Source: Sphingobacteriales bacterium (GTDB lineage Bacteria > Bacteroidota > Bacteroidia > Sphingobacteriales > Sphingobacteriaceae). From it: a DNA stretch of 64,000 nt. The stretch is from the NCBI GenBank assembly GCA_004293485.1, contig RDYW01000039.1, positions 1 to 64,000 on the forward strand. The letters are read 5' to 3'. Every line of letters starts with the position of its first letter. Within the stretch, counting starts at the first letter, position 1. Of this stretch, positions 25,713 to 35,396 are shown piece by piece. A program made the translations under genes and the position numbers. Below the pieces are notes generated by a model. The model was given only the letters and a program-made list of their open reading frames with translations. It was not told the DNA's origin and ran no database searches.

Positions 25713-27536
25713 TTAGCCACTAATTTCGGTATCTGAAGGTAGCCAAACACTTATTGCTGTACCTTTGCCTAAGCTCGAATCTATTTCAATAGTTCCATTT
25801 AATAATTTTATACGTGTGTGTAAGTTTTTAAACCCAATTCCTTTAAAATTAGCAATTTGGGAGCTATCAAAACCCTTACCATTATCCTCAATCATAATAG
25901 CTAGCCCATCATTATCTTTTAAAATTTGAATATCTAAAACCGATGCACCAGCATGTTTAATTACATTATTAACTGCTTCTTGTATTACACGGTATAATAC
26001 AGTTTCGGTATTGGTAGCTAGGCGTTTGGTAATGCCAGTTACGTCTAAATTTATTTTTAAACGGCGTTCATCTACTTTGTTTATAAAATCTCGTAATGCC
26101 GAAACCAATCCCATTTTGAGCAATACGTTTGGCATCATTTGATGCGAAATGCTTCGTATTTCTTTGCAACTTTCATCAACCAATAAAATAGTTTTTTCGA
26201 AATTTAATTGCGTAGCTTTTTCTTTAAAAACTAAATCATGTTGCATTCCCGAAAGGTTCATTTTTACTGTCGAAAACAATTGCCCAACACCATCGTGTAA
26301 GTCGCTCGCAATCCTACTTCGTTCGTTATCTTCGGCTTCAATAATAGCTTTTGTAGCAATATCTTGTTGTTTAATAATAGTTTGTTGTAAAATATTTTGT
26401 TGTTTTATTTTATTTCGATTAAAAAATAATACAGAAAAAGCAACAGACAGCAAAAAGAAAACACCCAAAAAAGTGGCTAAGTAATTTCGTTTATTGATAG
26501 TAAGTTTTTGAATAATGTTTTCTTTATTTAGTAACGATATTTTTTTTTCTTTGCTTAACACATCGTATTTAGTTTGTAGTTGAAGCATTTCTTTTGTGTT
26601 TTCGGCATTTATAAATTCACTTTTAGCTTGTGCACTTAGTTTGTAGTAGTTAAATGCTAATTTATAATTGTTATTTTTTGATGCAAGGGTAGATAGGTTT
26701 TCTAGTGCATCATGCACCAGTTCTTTTGCATTTATTTTTTTTGCAAGCGTTAAAGCATTAATAAGATATACTTCGCTTCGTTTTAATTCCCCCATTTCGC
26801 AATATAAATTTCCCAAATTATTGCCTATAGCGGCTAAAAGCCAGTCGTTTTTGGTTTTTGATGCGTAATGCACTGCAAACTTATAATGCTTAGCAGCTTG
26901 AGAAAATTTACCAGTTACTTTATTTAAAATGGCTAAGTTATTGTGTGTAATGCAAATATTTGTATTTATATCAAGTTTTTTATAGTAACTTAAAGCTTTA
27001 TAATAAACATGTTCGGCTTTACTATACGCTTTTTGCTGTTCGTAAACAGTACCCATGTTATTTAAACAATCGGCTATTAATTTACCGTCTTTAGCTTTTA
27101 ACCCCAAATTATATGCCGTTTGATAATATTTCAAGGCAACATTAAATTTTTTCCAGCTCAAATACAATGCACCAATATTTTTAAATATTTTGGCATTAAG
27201 TACAGGGTTGTTTTTAGTATTAAATTTTAAAGCATTTTGATAATGTTTAAAGGCTTGGGTGTTATTACCAAAGTCGGCTTCTAAATTGCCTATTTCGTTA
27301 AAATAATACGATAGTAAATCTACTTTTTTATCTTTAAATGCTTCATTTAAACCTGTTTTATAAACCAATAATGCTTTTTTAGTTTCGCCTTGTTCGCACA
27401 ATTTTTGTGCTTTAATGTTATACGTATTAAATTTACTATGTGTAGTTAAATGGGTTGCTTCTCCGTTATTTTTGTCGGATGCGCATACAAAAATACTTAG
27501 GATAAAAAAAAGTAAAACTGTAAAAATTTTAAGCAT
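25713..27536 (-). CDS. TPR-containing sensor histidine kinase
   Basis: A two-component sensor of the NarL/LiaS type (HisKA_3). ATG 27536 gives a clean signal peptide (MLKIFTVLLFFILSIFVCAS), so I prefer it to the ATG at 27584. A periplasmic region of about six TPRs (residues 40-310) is followed by a coiled coil, one transmembrane helix (NYLATFLGVFFLLSVAFSVL), the H-box RSRIASDLHDGVGQLFSTVK and the HATPase domain (NVIKHAGAS, IEDNGKGFD, GIGFKNLHTRIKLLNG). No LuxR-type response regulator is adjacent, so its partner lies elsewhere. Confidence 0.85.
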   Translation of the reverse strand: MLKIFTVLLFFILSIFVCASDKNNGEATHLTTHSKFNTYNIKAQKLCEQGETKKALLVYKTGLNEAFKDKKVDLLSYYFNEIGNLEADFGNNTQAFKHYQNALKFNTKNNPVLNAKIFKNIGALYLSWKKFNVALKYYQTAYNLGLKAKDGKLIADCLNNMGTVYEQQKAYSKAEHVYYKALSYYKKLDINTNICITHNNLAILNKVTGKFSQAAKHYKFAVHYASKTKNDWLLAAIGNNLGNLYCEMGELKRSEVYLINALTLAKKINAKELVHDALENLSTLASKNNNYKLAFNYYKLSAQAKSEFINAENTKEMLQLQTKYDVLSKEKKISLLNKENIIQKLTINKRNYLATFLGVFFLLSVAFSVLFFNRNKIKQQNILQQTIIKQQDIATKAIIEAEDNERSRIASDLHDGVGQLFSTVKMNLSGMQHDLVFKEKATQLNFEKTILLVDESCKEIRSISHQMMPNVLLKMGLVSALRDFINKVDERRLKINLDVTGITKRLATNTETVLYRVIQEAVNNVIKHAGASVLDIQILKDNDGLAIMIEDNGKGFDSSQIANFKGIGFKNLHTRIKLLNGTIEIDSSLGKGTAISVWLPSDTEISG

Positions 27537-27795
27537 AAAAATTGGTTTAAAAATGCAGGACTTACACAAATTCAATTTTAACAAAAAAATTGTTTTTAAA
27601 AATAATATACATGCGATTTTAGCTAAATACTTAATAAATAATCAAATACGTATTATTCACATACTTTAATTGAATTAACCATTATCGATAATTTTCCTAA
27701 AATTAATAGAATAATAATTTTAATGGCTTAACATTGGTAAAAAAATTAGGCATATACTAATAAATGGCGCATTTAGTTTATTTTTACAAAAATAA

Positions 27796-29580
27796 ATGAA
27801 AGAGCTAGCATACCTAAATAAATTTTTATACAAATACCGCTATAAATTACTCCCCGGTGCATTGTTTGTAATTTTATCAAACCTTTTTGCTGTATTACCA
27901 GCACAAGTAATTCGGTTAGCTTTTGATTTGGTGAACGATAATATTGCATTGTACCAACTTTTTTACGGGTTTAATCGCCAAACAATTATACACCAAGTAT
28001 TTGGTAATAGTTTATTAATGTTTGGTATGTTGGTGCTATTATTGGCTTTAATAAGAGGCATGTTTTTGTTTTTTATGCGCCAAACAATCATTTTAACTTC
28101 AAGGCGCATCGAGTTTGACTTAAAAAACGAAATTTATAATCATTATCAGCAACTTTCGCTTTCATTTTATAGACGAAACAATACAGGCGATTTAATGGCC
28201 AGGGCCACCGAAGATGTAGGCCGAGTGCGCATGTATGTTGGCCCAGCCATTATGTACACCATTAATACAGCAGTTCTTTTTGTACTTACCATTGCCGCAA
28301 TGTTAAGTGTAAATATCACACTTACAATATTTTGCTTGTTACCTTTGCCCGTATTGGTATTTAGTATATACAAGGTTAACAGGTTAGTAAACTTAAAAAG
28401 CGAAAAAATTCAACAACGTTTAAGCACATTATCGGCTTTTGTGCAAGAAACATTTTCGGGCATCAGAGTATTAAAATCGTACGGACGATTGGCTTATGTG
28501 CGTATGGGCTTTAATACACATAGCGATAGTTACAAACACGAATCGCTTGATTTGGTAAAAACACAGGCATTATTTTTTCCTTTAATGCTAATGATGGTAG
28601 GCTTAAGCACCTTAATAACGGTGTATGTTGGCGGTTTGCAAGTAATTTCAGGTAGCATTACAGCTGGTAATATTGTAGAATTTATAGTGTATGTAAATCA
28701 ACTTACTTTCCCCATTACTTCATTGGGATGGGTTACTTCGCTTATACAACGTGGGGCAGCATCACAAAAAAGAATTAACGAATTTTTAAAAACAAGCTCC
28801 GAAATTAAAAATCCAAACCAACATATACAACTTATCGAAGGTGATGTTAGTTTTAAAAATGTATCGTTTACATACCCCGATACAGGTATTAAAGCTTTAA
28901 ATAATGTATCGTTCGAAGTTAAAAAAGGTACGGTTTTGGCTATAATTGGCAAAACAGGTTCGGGTAAATCAACCATTGCCAACTTATTAATGCGAATGTA
29001 CGATGTTAATAGTGGTCAAATTAAAATCAATAACAATGAAATAAAACAAATAAACTTAGAACATTACCGTAGCCAAACAGGTTTTGTGCCTCAAGAGGTT
29101 TTTTTGTTTTCGGATACTATTGCCCGCAATATTGCATTTGCAAACCTCCAAATAAATATGCCCCAAATTATTAAAGCAGCAAAAGATGCTGTGGTTTACG
29201 ATAATATTATGGGTTTTGAAAAACAGTTTGATACCCTTATTGGCGAAAGAGGAATTACCCTTTCGGGAGGACAAAAACAACGTATATCTATTGCTAGAGC
29301 CATTATAAACGAACCCAAAATACTTATTTTTGACGATTGCCTATCGGCAGTAGATACACAAACCGAAGAAAAAATTTTAAAAAATTTATTCAAATTAATG
29401 CAACATAAAACCAGTATTATTATTGCACATCGAATTTCGACCATAAAAAATGCCGATAACATTATTGTTTTAGATAATGGAAGCATTGTTGAACAAGGTA
29501 ATCATACCCACCTGATGGCTTTAAAAGGAGTTTATTCAAGTTTATTTAAGCAGCAACTACTCGAAGAACAAAAAAAATAA
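27796..29580 (+). CDS. ABC exporter, fused permease-ATPase
   Basis: A 594-residue half-transporter with about six transmembrane helices (1-310) and a C-terminal ATPase: Walker A GKTGSGKST, Q-loop TGFVPQEVFLFSD, signature LSGGQKQRISIARA, Walker B LIFDDCLSAVD and the H-loop IIAHRIS. The Walker B Glu is replaced by Asp, as in the degenerate half of MdlA/YheI-type heterodimers, so it may work with a second half-transporter, none of which is nearby. Substrate unknown (lipid or drug export possible). Confidence 0.85.
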   Translation: MKELAYLNKFLYKYRYKLLPGALFVILSNLFAVLPAQVIRLAFDLVNDNIALYQLFYGFNRQTIIHQVFGNSLLMFGMLVLLLALIRGMFLFFMRQTIILTSRRIEFDLKNEIYNHYQQLSLSFYRRNNTGDLMARATEDVGRVRMYVGPAIMYTINTAVLFVLTIAAMLSVNITLTIFCLLPLPVLVFSIYKVNRLVNLKSEKIQQRLSTLSAFVQETFSGIRVLKSYGRLAYVRMGFNTHSDSYKHESLDLVKTQALFFPLMLMMVGLSTLITVYVGGLQVISGSITAGNIVEFIVYVNQLTFPITSLGWVTSLIQRGAASQKRINEFLKTSSEIKNPNQHIQLIEGDVSFKNVSFTYPDTGIKALNNVSFEVKKGTVLAIIGKTGSGKSTIANLLMRMYDVNSGQIKINNNEIKQINLEHYRSQTGFVPQEVFLFSDTIARNIAFANLQINMPQIIKAAKDAVVYDNIMGFEKQFDTLIGERGITLSGGQKQRISIARAIINEPKILIFDDCLSAVDTQTEEKILKNLFKLMQHKTSIIIAHRISTIKNADNIIVLDNGSIVEQGNHTHLMALKGVYSSLFKQQLLEEQKK

Positions 29581-29667
29581 TTTTAACAGGCGTATTATTA
29601 TTAATTTTTGATTTATTTTTTTTATTTAATAAAGATGTAAAATTTTGAATTATAAATAGTTAATAAA

Positions 29668-30421
29668 ACCTCTAGGGTGTAATTATTTAGTAAAAAAAAT
29701 GAAACATGTATAGTAAAAAATTATTTTAAAATTTTAGAGGTTATAACTTAGTTAAATATTGTTTTAAATTATAGTATAAAGGCGGGTATAAACTTTAAAA
29801 TGTATGATTTATAGATAGTTGCTTAGGGCTTAACTACTGCATACATATCCATTGATAGTGAAAACTTGCTTTTCAATTAGTTACCAAACGGGCAAATATC
29901 TAATTTAATTGAATGCAGTTAAAATAATAAAAGGAGAAAAATGTTGTTGCATTTTACAGAATCAATCAGGCAACATTTGTACTCAAAGATTACATAATTC
30001 GAAGATTTTTTTGTTAATGATTTTATGCTTTTTGAGATTTGTAAAATGGCTTGTAATAATAGAATTAAAATCTGCAAAGCTGATTTTTCAAACCGCACCC
30101 GACAAAGGTTTCTGCACTTCTCAAGATACTTGGATTTATGGTTATAAACTTCATTGAGTTTGTACTCTTTATAAAAATCAATTCGGATGTAAAAAACAAG
30201 CTTAAATCTTTAAAAAATCAAGGGAAAGAATAGAAACTTCATTTTATTAACAGTGCCACAAATTTATGATTAGGCGATTACGCTAAGTATTTGGGTTGTT
30301 TTAAAACTAGAATTTTAGCTAAAATAACTACTTAAACTCCGATTAAATTCACCATAAAATTATTTTTGACATACTTACTAACAATATCGAAACACAAATA
30401 ATTCAATTACACCCAACGGGT
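29668..30421 (+). mobile_element. decayed IS982-family insertion sequence (copy B)
   Basis: Ends: 29668-29684 and the reverse complement of 30405-30421 agree at 14 of 17 positions (consensus ACCCGTTGGGTGTAATT). Inside, the plus strand carries transposase pieces in broken frames: KILEVITXLNIVLNYSIKAG from 29728, SIDSENLLFN, NKRRKMLLHFTESIRQHLYS, FEDFFVNDFMLFEICKMACN, FQTAPDKGFCTSQDTWIYGY, and C-terminal KKSRERIET then KYLGCFKTRILAKITT. The order fits IS982-type DDE transposases. About 300 bp appear lost after the YGYKLH motif, and the first catalytic Asp region is mutated, so the element is dead. X marks a stop. Confidence 0.7.
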
Positions 30422-30510
30422 AAAAAATAAATTTTTAAGCACTGCTACGGCGGATATTAAATTTAAAACCTGAAAATTTTGTTTAAGCAAAGTTATTTTG
30501 GTAGTAGATA

Positions 30511-31899
30511 TTAAATTGTTGTTTCATCGTACTTTGAATACGCAGTAAAATATTTATAAAATAAGGGTATAGTTTCGATGCCTTTGTAGAAGTTAAAAAC
30601 ATCATATTTTTCGTTGGGCGAGTGTAAGCTATCGCTATCTAAACCAAAACCCATTAAAACGGTTTTTAAACCTAGTTCTTCTTCAAAAAGTGCAACAATA
30701 GGTATACTACCACCACCCCGTGTAGGTACTGGTTTTTTGCCAAATGCTTCTTCAATAGCTAATTGTGCTGCTTTAAAAGCAATAGAATTTGTGGGTGTTA
30801 AATAGGGTTGTCCGCCATGGTGCGCTATAACATTTACTTTTACGCTTGGTGGTGCAATGGCTTTAAAATGAGCAGTAAATAAATCGGATATATTTCGCCA
30901 ACATTGCCCAGGCACTAGGCGCATAGATATTTTTGCATAAGCTTTTGAGGGTAAAACAGTTTTTGTACCTACACCAGTATAACCTCCCCAAATACCGTTA
31001 ACTTCTAAAGTAGGTCTTATGCCTGTACGCTCGATGGTGGTATATCCAACTTCACCCCATACTTCATTAATACCTAAATCAGTTTTATAATCGTTTAAAT
31101 TAAAAGGCGCTGCGTTTAATTCTTTCCGTTCACTATCTGTTAGCTGTATAATATTATCGTAAAACCCAGGTATGTTTACCCGGTTATTTTCATCGTGTAG
31201 GCTGGCTATCATTTGGCATAAAATGGTGGCTGGGTTGGCCACTGCGCCTCCGTAAACGCCCGAGTGTAAATCTTTATTGGGCCCAGTAATTTCTACTTCC
31301 ATGTAAGCAAGGCCACGGAGGCCCGTTTCAAGCGATGGGTTTTCCATACTTATCATCGAAGTATCAGATATTAAAACTACATCGGCTTTTAAGCGTGTTT
31401 TATTTGCTGTCACAAAATCGCCTAAATTATCGGAACCTACTTCCTCTTCGCCTTCTATCATAAATTTAATATTACAGGGTAGGGTTTGGGTTTGCATCAT
31501 TAGTTCAAAAGCTTTTATGTGCATATAAAACTGGCCTTTATCATCGCAAGCACCACGGGCGTAAATTTTACCCTCTCGTACAGTAGGTTCAAACGGTGGG
31601 GTATGCCAAAGGTCTAAAGGGTCGGGAGGCTGCACATCGTAATGGCCATACACCAATACGGTGGGCAGGTTTTTATCTATAATTTTTTCGCCATATACAA
31701 TAGGATTGCCTGCGGTTTGGCAAACTTCAACGGCATCGGCACCAGCCAAAATTAATTTTTGGGCCACAAAATTTGCTGTATTAATAATATCGGTGTGGTA
31801 TGCAGGGTTAGCACTTATTGATGGGAAACGAAGTAACTCGAAAAGCTCGTTTAGAAAGCGTTGTTTATGGATTTCGATATAGGTTTTAATGATTTGCAT
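30511..31899 (-). CDS. M20 family dipeptidase
   Basis: A 462-residue zinc metallopeptidase of the CNDP/PepV-like group that cleaves dipeptides in the cytoplasm. Metal-binding motifs are VYGHYDVQPPDPLDLW (His and Asp near 85-89), GACDDKGQFYMH (about 114-125) and EGEEEVGSDNL (about 148-158). The C-terminal RGGGSIPIVALFEEELGLK and LHSPNEKYDV complete the site. Length matches the family. Monocistronic; the upstream 220 bp separates it from the divergent pirin gene. Confidence 0.87.
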   Translation of the reverse strand: MQIIKTYIEIHKQRFLNELFELLRFPSISANPAYHTDIINTANFVAQKLILAGADAVEVCQTAGNPIVYGEKIIDKNLPTVLVYGHYDVQPPDPLDLWHTPPFEPTVREGKIYARGACDDKGQFYMHIKAFELMMQTQTLPCNIKFMIEGEEEVGSDNLGDFVTANKTRLKADVVLISDTSMISMENPSLETGLRGLAYMEVEITGPNKDLHSGVYGGAVANPATILCQMIASLHDENNRVNIPGFYDNIIQLTDSERKELNAAPFNLNDYKTDLGINEVWGEVGYTTIERTGIRPTLEVNGIWGGYTGVGTKTVLPSKAYAKISMRLVPGQCWRNISDLFTAHFKAIAPPSVKVNVIAHHGGQPYLTPTNSIAFKAAQLAIEEAFGKKPVPTRGGGSIPIVALFEEELGLKTVLMGFGLDSDSLHSPNEKYDVFNFYKGIETIPLFYKYFTAYSKYDETTI

Positions 31900-32091
31900 A
31901 AAGTATTTTTTTGTAAAAATGTAATAGATTAGGTACTTAAAACAATAAATTTAACAATTTCTAATAATAAATAATTTTTAAAAGCAATTTTACATCACAT
32001 TGTAAAAATTATGTAAAACGTAGCAAAGCATAAATTGCGAGCAAACAAATACGGCTAGTGTAATTAAGATTTTTTTATCTTGGCAATAAAA

Positions 32092-32099
32092 TAGCTTTG
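32092..32099 (+). promoter_or_regulatory. candidate -7 box of the pirin gene
   Basis: TAGCTTTG fits TAnnTTTG and lies 22 bp before the start codon. No well-spaced -33 element is visible. Confidence 0.4.
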
Positions 32100-32121
32100 T
32101 AATTAAAAAAACTTTTAAATT

Positions 32122-32844
32122 ATGTTAAAAAACTCGGTTTTACACAAAAATAATACCCGTGGTGGTGCTAATCATGGTTGGTTAATAGCCAGGCATTCGT
32201 TTAGTTTTGCTAATTATTATAACCCCGATAAAATGCATTTTGGTGCATTAAGGGTACTTAACGATGATATTATTGCTGCAGCAAAAGGGTTTGGTATGCA
32301 CCCACATAACAATATGGAAATTATTACTATACCCTTAGCTGGAGAGCTAGAGCATAAAGATAGCATGGGCAATACAGCCGTAATAAAAAAAGGTGATATT
32401 CAAATATTGAGTGCGGGTAGTGGTATTAAACACAGCGAATACAATAAAAGTAAAGATAGCGAAGTGCAACTATTGCAAATATGGGTAATGCCCAATTGTA
32501 TAAATATTACCCCTTCGTACGATCAAATATCGTTAAACGTTGCAGATAGATACAATAATTTACAGCTAATAGTTTCGCCTAATAAAACCGATGAAGGAGT
32601 TTTTATTAGGCAAAATGCGTGGTTTTACTTGGCCGATTTTGATACCAATTTTACGCAAAATTATACGTTAAAAAGCAAAGGGAATGGGGTGTATGTATTT
32701 AACCTAAAGGGGCAACTAAAAGTAAATGATACCCTACTAGATAGCCGAGATGGCTACGGTGTGTGGGATGTAGCGGAAATTAATTTAACCGCACAATCGC
32801 GAACCGAGTTTTTAATGATGGAAGTACCCATGGCAGGATTTTAA
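32122..32844 (+). CDS. pirin family protein (YhaK/quercetinase-like)
   Basis: A 240-residue bicupin. The metal site is visible as FGMHPHNNMEIITIPLAG and GSGIKHSEYNKSKDSE in the N-terminal cupin (His57-area pair, Glu and a further His). The start ARHSFSFANYYNPDKMHFGA is the signature of the YhhW/pirin group, which includes quercetin dioxygenases and redox sensors. The C-terminal cupin ends in the usual SRTEFLMMEVPM. Single gene. Confidence 0.85.
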   Translation: MLKNSVLHKNNTRGGANHGWLIARHSFSFANYYNPDKMHFGALRVLNDDIIAAAKGFGMHPHNNMEIITIPLAGELEHKDSMGNTAVIKKGDIQILSAGSGIKHSEYNKSKDSEVQLLQIWVMPNCINITPSYDQISLNVADRYNNLQLIVSPNKTDEGVFIRQNAWFYLADFDTNFTQNYTLKSKGNGVYVFNLKGQLKVNDTLLDSRDGYGVWDVAEINLTAQSRTEFLMMEVPMAGF

Positions 32845-33276
32845 AGTATAAGGTTTTGGGCGCTTAGCTAAGTTGGCGTTTTTTTACCTCAAAACAGCTA
32901 TTTGGCAAGCTAATATTGATGCAAAACCAAAATTGAATACCCAAAAATTATTTGATTGCATGTGATTATCAATACTGTATTTTTAAAATTTTATAAAATA
33001 TTTATTTCTTACACCTAAGGTTGTTTAGTATCAAAACAAAATGCTTGTTTTTTTTGTAAAATTAATAGTATGTAAAAAAATTGTTTTTTATTTATAAATA
33101 ACTAATTTACAGTAAATTAAAACATATTAACAACAATTAATATGTTTAACTTGAAAAAAAAAAAGTTACAAAATTAGTTTCAAAATATAAATTATTCTTT
33201 TTTATAAAAAAACATGCTACATTAGCCGTGTAAACAATAACCAATCACCATTTATTAATTTAATTGATTAAATAAA
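32845..33276. other. long AT-rich leader of the histone H1-like gene
   Basis: Contains a 10-bp inverted repeat (33120-33129 with 33138-33147, 8-nt loop), which could be an operator or RNA hairpin about 130 bp before the gene. No other gene or RNA is seen. Confidence 0.4.
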
Positions 33277-33462
33277 ATGAAAAAATTTGAAGAAGTAAAA
33301 AAATTAATTGCCGACTTAGAAAGCGATGCTGACAAATTTTACAACAAAGGCAATAGCGCTGCAGGTACAAGGGTAAGAAAAGGAATGCAAGATTTAAAAA
33401 ACTTGTCGCAAGCGATTCGTTTAGAAGTGCAAGAAACTAAAAACAAAGAAGCAGGAAAATAG
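33277..33462 (+). CDS. histone H1-like nucleoid protein
   Basis: A 61-residue lysine-rich protein: MKKFEEVKKLIADLESDADK, then FYNKGNSAAGTRVRKGMQDL. This matches the short histone H1 / Hc1-like family of Bacteroidota, thought to bind and compact DNA. It has the characteristic helical N-terminus and Ala/Arg/Lys core but lacks the long basic tail of chlamydial Hc1. A clear terminator follows, and a long AT-rich leader precedes, consistent with a separately regulated, highly expressed gene. Confidence 0.75.
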   Translation: MKKFEEVKKLIADLESDADKFYNKGNSAAGTRVRKGMQDLKNLSQAIRLEVQETKNKEAGK

Positions 33463-33484
33463 TAGTATTTACTTGTTTTTTTTT

Positions 33485-33518
33485 AATGCCTCACTTTATA
33501 AAAAGGGAGGCATTTTTG
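33485..33518 (+). terminator. rho-independent terminator of the histone H1-like gene
   Basis: An eight-base stem AATGCCTC/GAGGCATT (33485-33492 with 33507-33514) followed by a T-run, 22 bp after the stop codon. Confidence 0.75.
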
Positions 33519-33584
33519 TTTTTATATTACAATATAATAGTTTATCTACACACAATTTTATTTAAAATTGTAATTTATTATAAA

Positions 33585-34394
33585 ATGATATTTAATAATC
33601 AACAATTATTTAAACATATACTTGATAAGCAAAAACAACTTGAACTTGTGCCATCAAATATAGTAATTGCTAATTGGGCTAAACATTTAATCGAATTTTT
33701 ATTTCCCGAGCAAGCTACCAAATTATTTGTATCAGTTGAAGCCATGCAAGTACAATTTGATGGCTTGGCAGCCGAGCTTACCGCCATATTAAACGCTACC
33801 ACAGCCTGTTATAATTGTAATAATGAGGCTAAAGTAACTGCTTTTTTTGAAAATGTACCTGCTTTATATGCCCTTTTAAACACTGATATACAGGCCTTGC
33901 TTGAAGGCGACCCAGCCGCTTTAACCGAATTTGAAGTTATACGTACGTACCCTGGCTTTTATGCAGTTTCGTTTTACCGAATTGCCCACGCATTATTAAA
34001 ATTACACATTCCGCTTTTGCCCCGTATTTTAACCGAATATGCCCACTCGGTAACAGGTATTGATATACACCCAGCGGCTCAAATTGGCGAATATTTACAC
34101 ATCGACCATGGCACAGGCATTGTAATAGGCGAAACTGTGGTAATAGGTAAGCATGTAAAAATTTATCAAGGCGTTACCCTAGGCGCATTAAGCGTCGAAA
34201 AACAATTGGCAGGTACTAAACGACACCCTACCGTGGGTAATAATGTGGTAATATATTCTGGTGCTACCATTTTGGGAGGACAAACCATTATAGGAAACAA
34301 CTGTATTATAGGCGGTAATGTTTGGCTTACACATAGTGTAGCCGATTATACAAAAGTTTATCACGAAAGTGGCACAAAAATTATAAGTGTATAA
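33585..34394 (+). CDS. cysE: serine O-acetyltransferase
   Basis: Acetylates L-serine to O-acetylserine, the first step of cysteine synthesis. The frame is open back to an ATG at 33486, but that start lies inside the preceding terminator stem; ATG 33585 (MIFNNQQLFKHILDKQ) gives a 269-residue product of normal size. The C-terminal left-handed beta helix is plain: HPAAQIGEYLHIDHGTGIVI, GETVVIGKHVKIYQGVTLGA, then HPTVGNNVVIYSGATILGG, with the catalytic His-Asp in DHGTG. It is followed after 5 bases by cysM. Confidence 0.88.
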   Translation: MIFNNQQLFKHILDKQKQLELVPSNIVIANWAKHLIEFLFPEQATKLFVSVEAMQVQFDGLAAELTAILNATTACYNCNNEAKVTAFFENVPALYALLNTDIQALLEGDPAALTEFEVIRTYPGFYAVSFYRIAHALLKLHIPLLPRILTEYAHSVTGIDIHPAAQIGEYLHIDHGTGIVIGETVVIGKHVKIYQGVTLGALSVEKQLAGTKRHPTVGNNVVIYSGATILGGQTIIGNNCIIGGNVWLTHSVADYTKVYHESGTKIISV

Positions 34395-34399
34395 AATAT

Positions 34400-35272
34400 A
34401 TGGCTGGCATTATAGATTTAATAGGCAATACCCCTTTGGTAGAAATAAAAAGGCTAAACCCCTACCCTAATGTAAAAATATTTGGTAAGCTTGAAGGTAA
34501 CAACCCGGGCGGAAGCGTAAAAGATAGAGCCGCTTATAATATGATTAGCAGTGCTTTGCAGCGAGGCGAAATTAACAGCAATACGATACTTATTGAGGCT
34601 ACAAGTGGCAATACTGGTATTGCATTAGCTATGATAGCATCGTTATATAGCTTAACTATCGAACTAGTAATGCCTGCCAACTCTACCCGCGAGCGTACTT
34701 TAACAATGGAGGCTTTTGGCGCTAAAGTTACGCTTTTAGATAGCATCGAAACCTGCAGAGATTATGCCGAAGAAAAAGGGAAACAAGCCAATTACTTTTT
34801 GCTCAACCAATTTGCCAACCCCGATAATTATTTAGCACATTATAAAACCACAGGACCAGAAATTTGGCGAGATACCGAAGGCGAAATAACTCATTTTGTA
34901 AGCTCAATGGGTACAACAGGTACCATTATGGGTAACTCTATGTTTTTAAAACAACAAAACCCAGCTATACAAATTATAGGTTGCCAACCTACTGAGGGGG
35001 CTAGCATTCCGGGCATTCGCCGATGGCCCGAAGCCTACTTACCCAAAATATTTGATGCCACAAGGGTAGATAGAGTTATGGAGGTATCCGATACCGAAGC
35101 TATAACAATGGCTCGAAAAATGGCAAAAGCAGAAGGCATTTTTGCAGGCATGAGCTCGGGAGGTGGGCTAAGTTGTGCTTTAAAACTTGCTGCCGAACTA
35201 CAAAGTGGTTTTATTGTATTTATTGTATGCGACCGAGGCGATAGGTATTTAAGCAGTAACTTATTTGGTTAA
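34400..35272 (+). CDS. cysM: cysteine synthase B
   Basis: A PLP-dependent enzyme making cysteine from O-acetylserine and sulfide (or thiosulfate). It has 290 residues, the shorter CysM length. The PLP lysine is in NNPGGSVKDRAAYNMI (about residue 41), followed by the substrate loop EATSGNTGIALAM and the phosphate loop SSMGTTGTIMG. The PGIRRWPEAYLPKIFD segment is also a CysM feature. Immediately downstream of cysE (5 bases), so both steps sit in one operon. Confidence 0.9.
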   Translation: MAGIIDLIGNTPLVEIKRLNPYPNVKIFGKLEGNNPGGSVKDRAAYNMISSALQRGEINSNTILIEATSGNTGIALAMIASLYSLTIELVMPANSTRERTLTMEAFGAKVTLLDSIETCRDYAEEKGKQANYFLLNQFANPDNYLAHYKTTGPEIWRDTEGEITHFVSSMGTTGTIMGNSMFLKQQNPAIQIIGCQPTEGASIPGIRRWPEAYLPKIFDATRVDRVMEVSDTEAITMARKMAKAEGIFAGMSSGGGLSCALKLAAELQSGFIVFIVCDRGDRYLSSNLFG

Positions 35273-35396
35273 AAGCAATCAATAAAAAATTAAGTGCATT
35301 ACTTACTACAAATGGTAATATAAAGGTAAAAAGCAATCAATTTAATGGTTTGATAAAAGGATTTTATAAATTTGTAACATCTAAAAAAAAATAAAA

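Noticed and set aside
29909-30157. Open frame of 82 codons as a separate gene
   Set aside because: It is one frame of the decayed IS982-type transposase; the neighbouring frames carry the rest of the protein.
33486-33584. N-terminal extension of cysE from an ATG at 33486
   Set aside because: The start codon lies inside the terminator stem of the preceding gene, and the added residues are not part of the CysE family.
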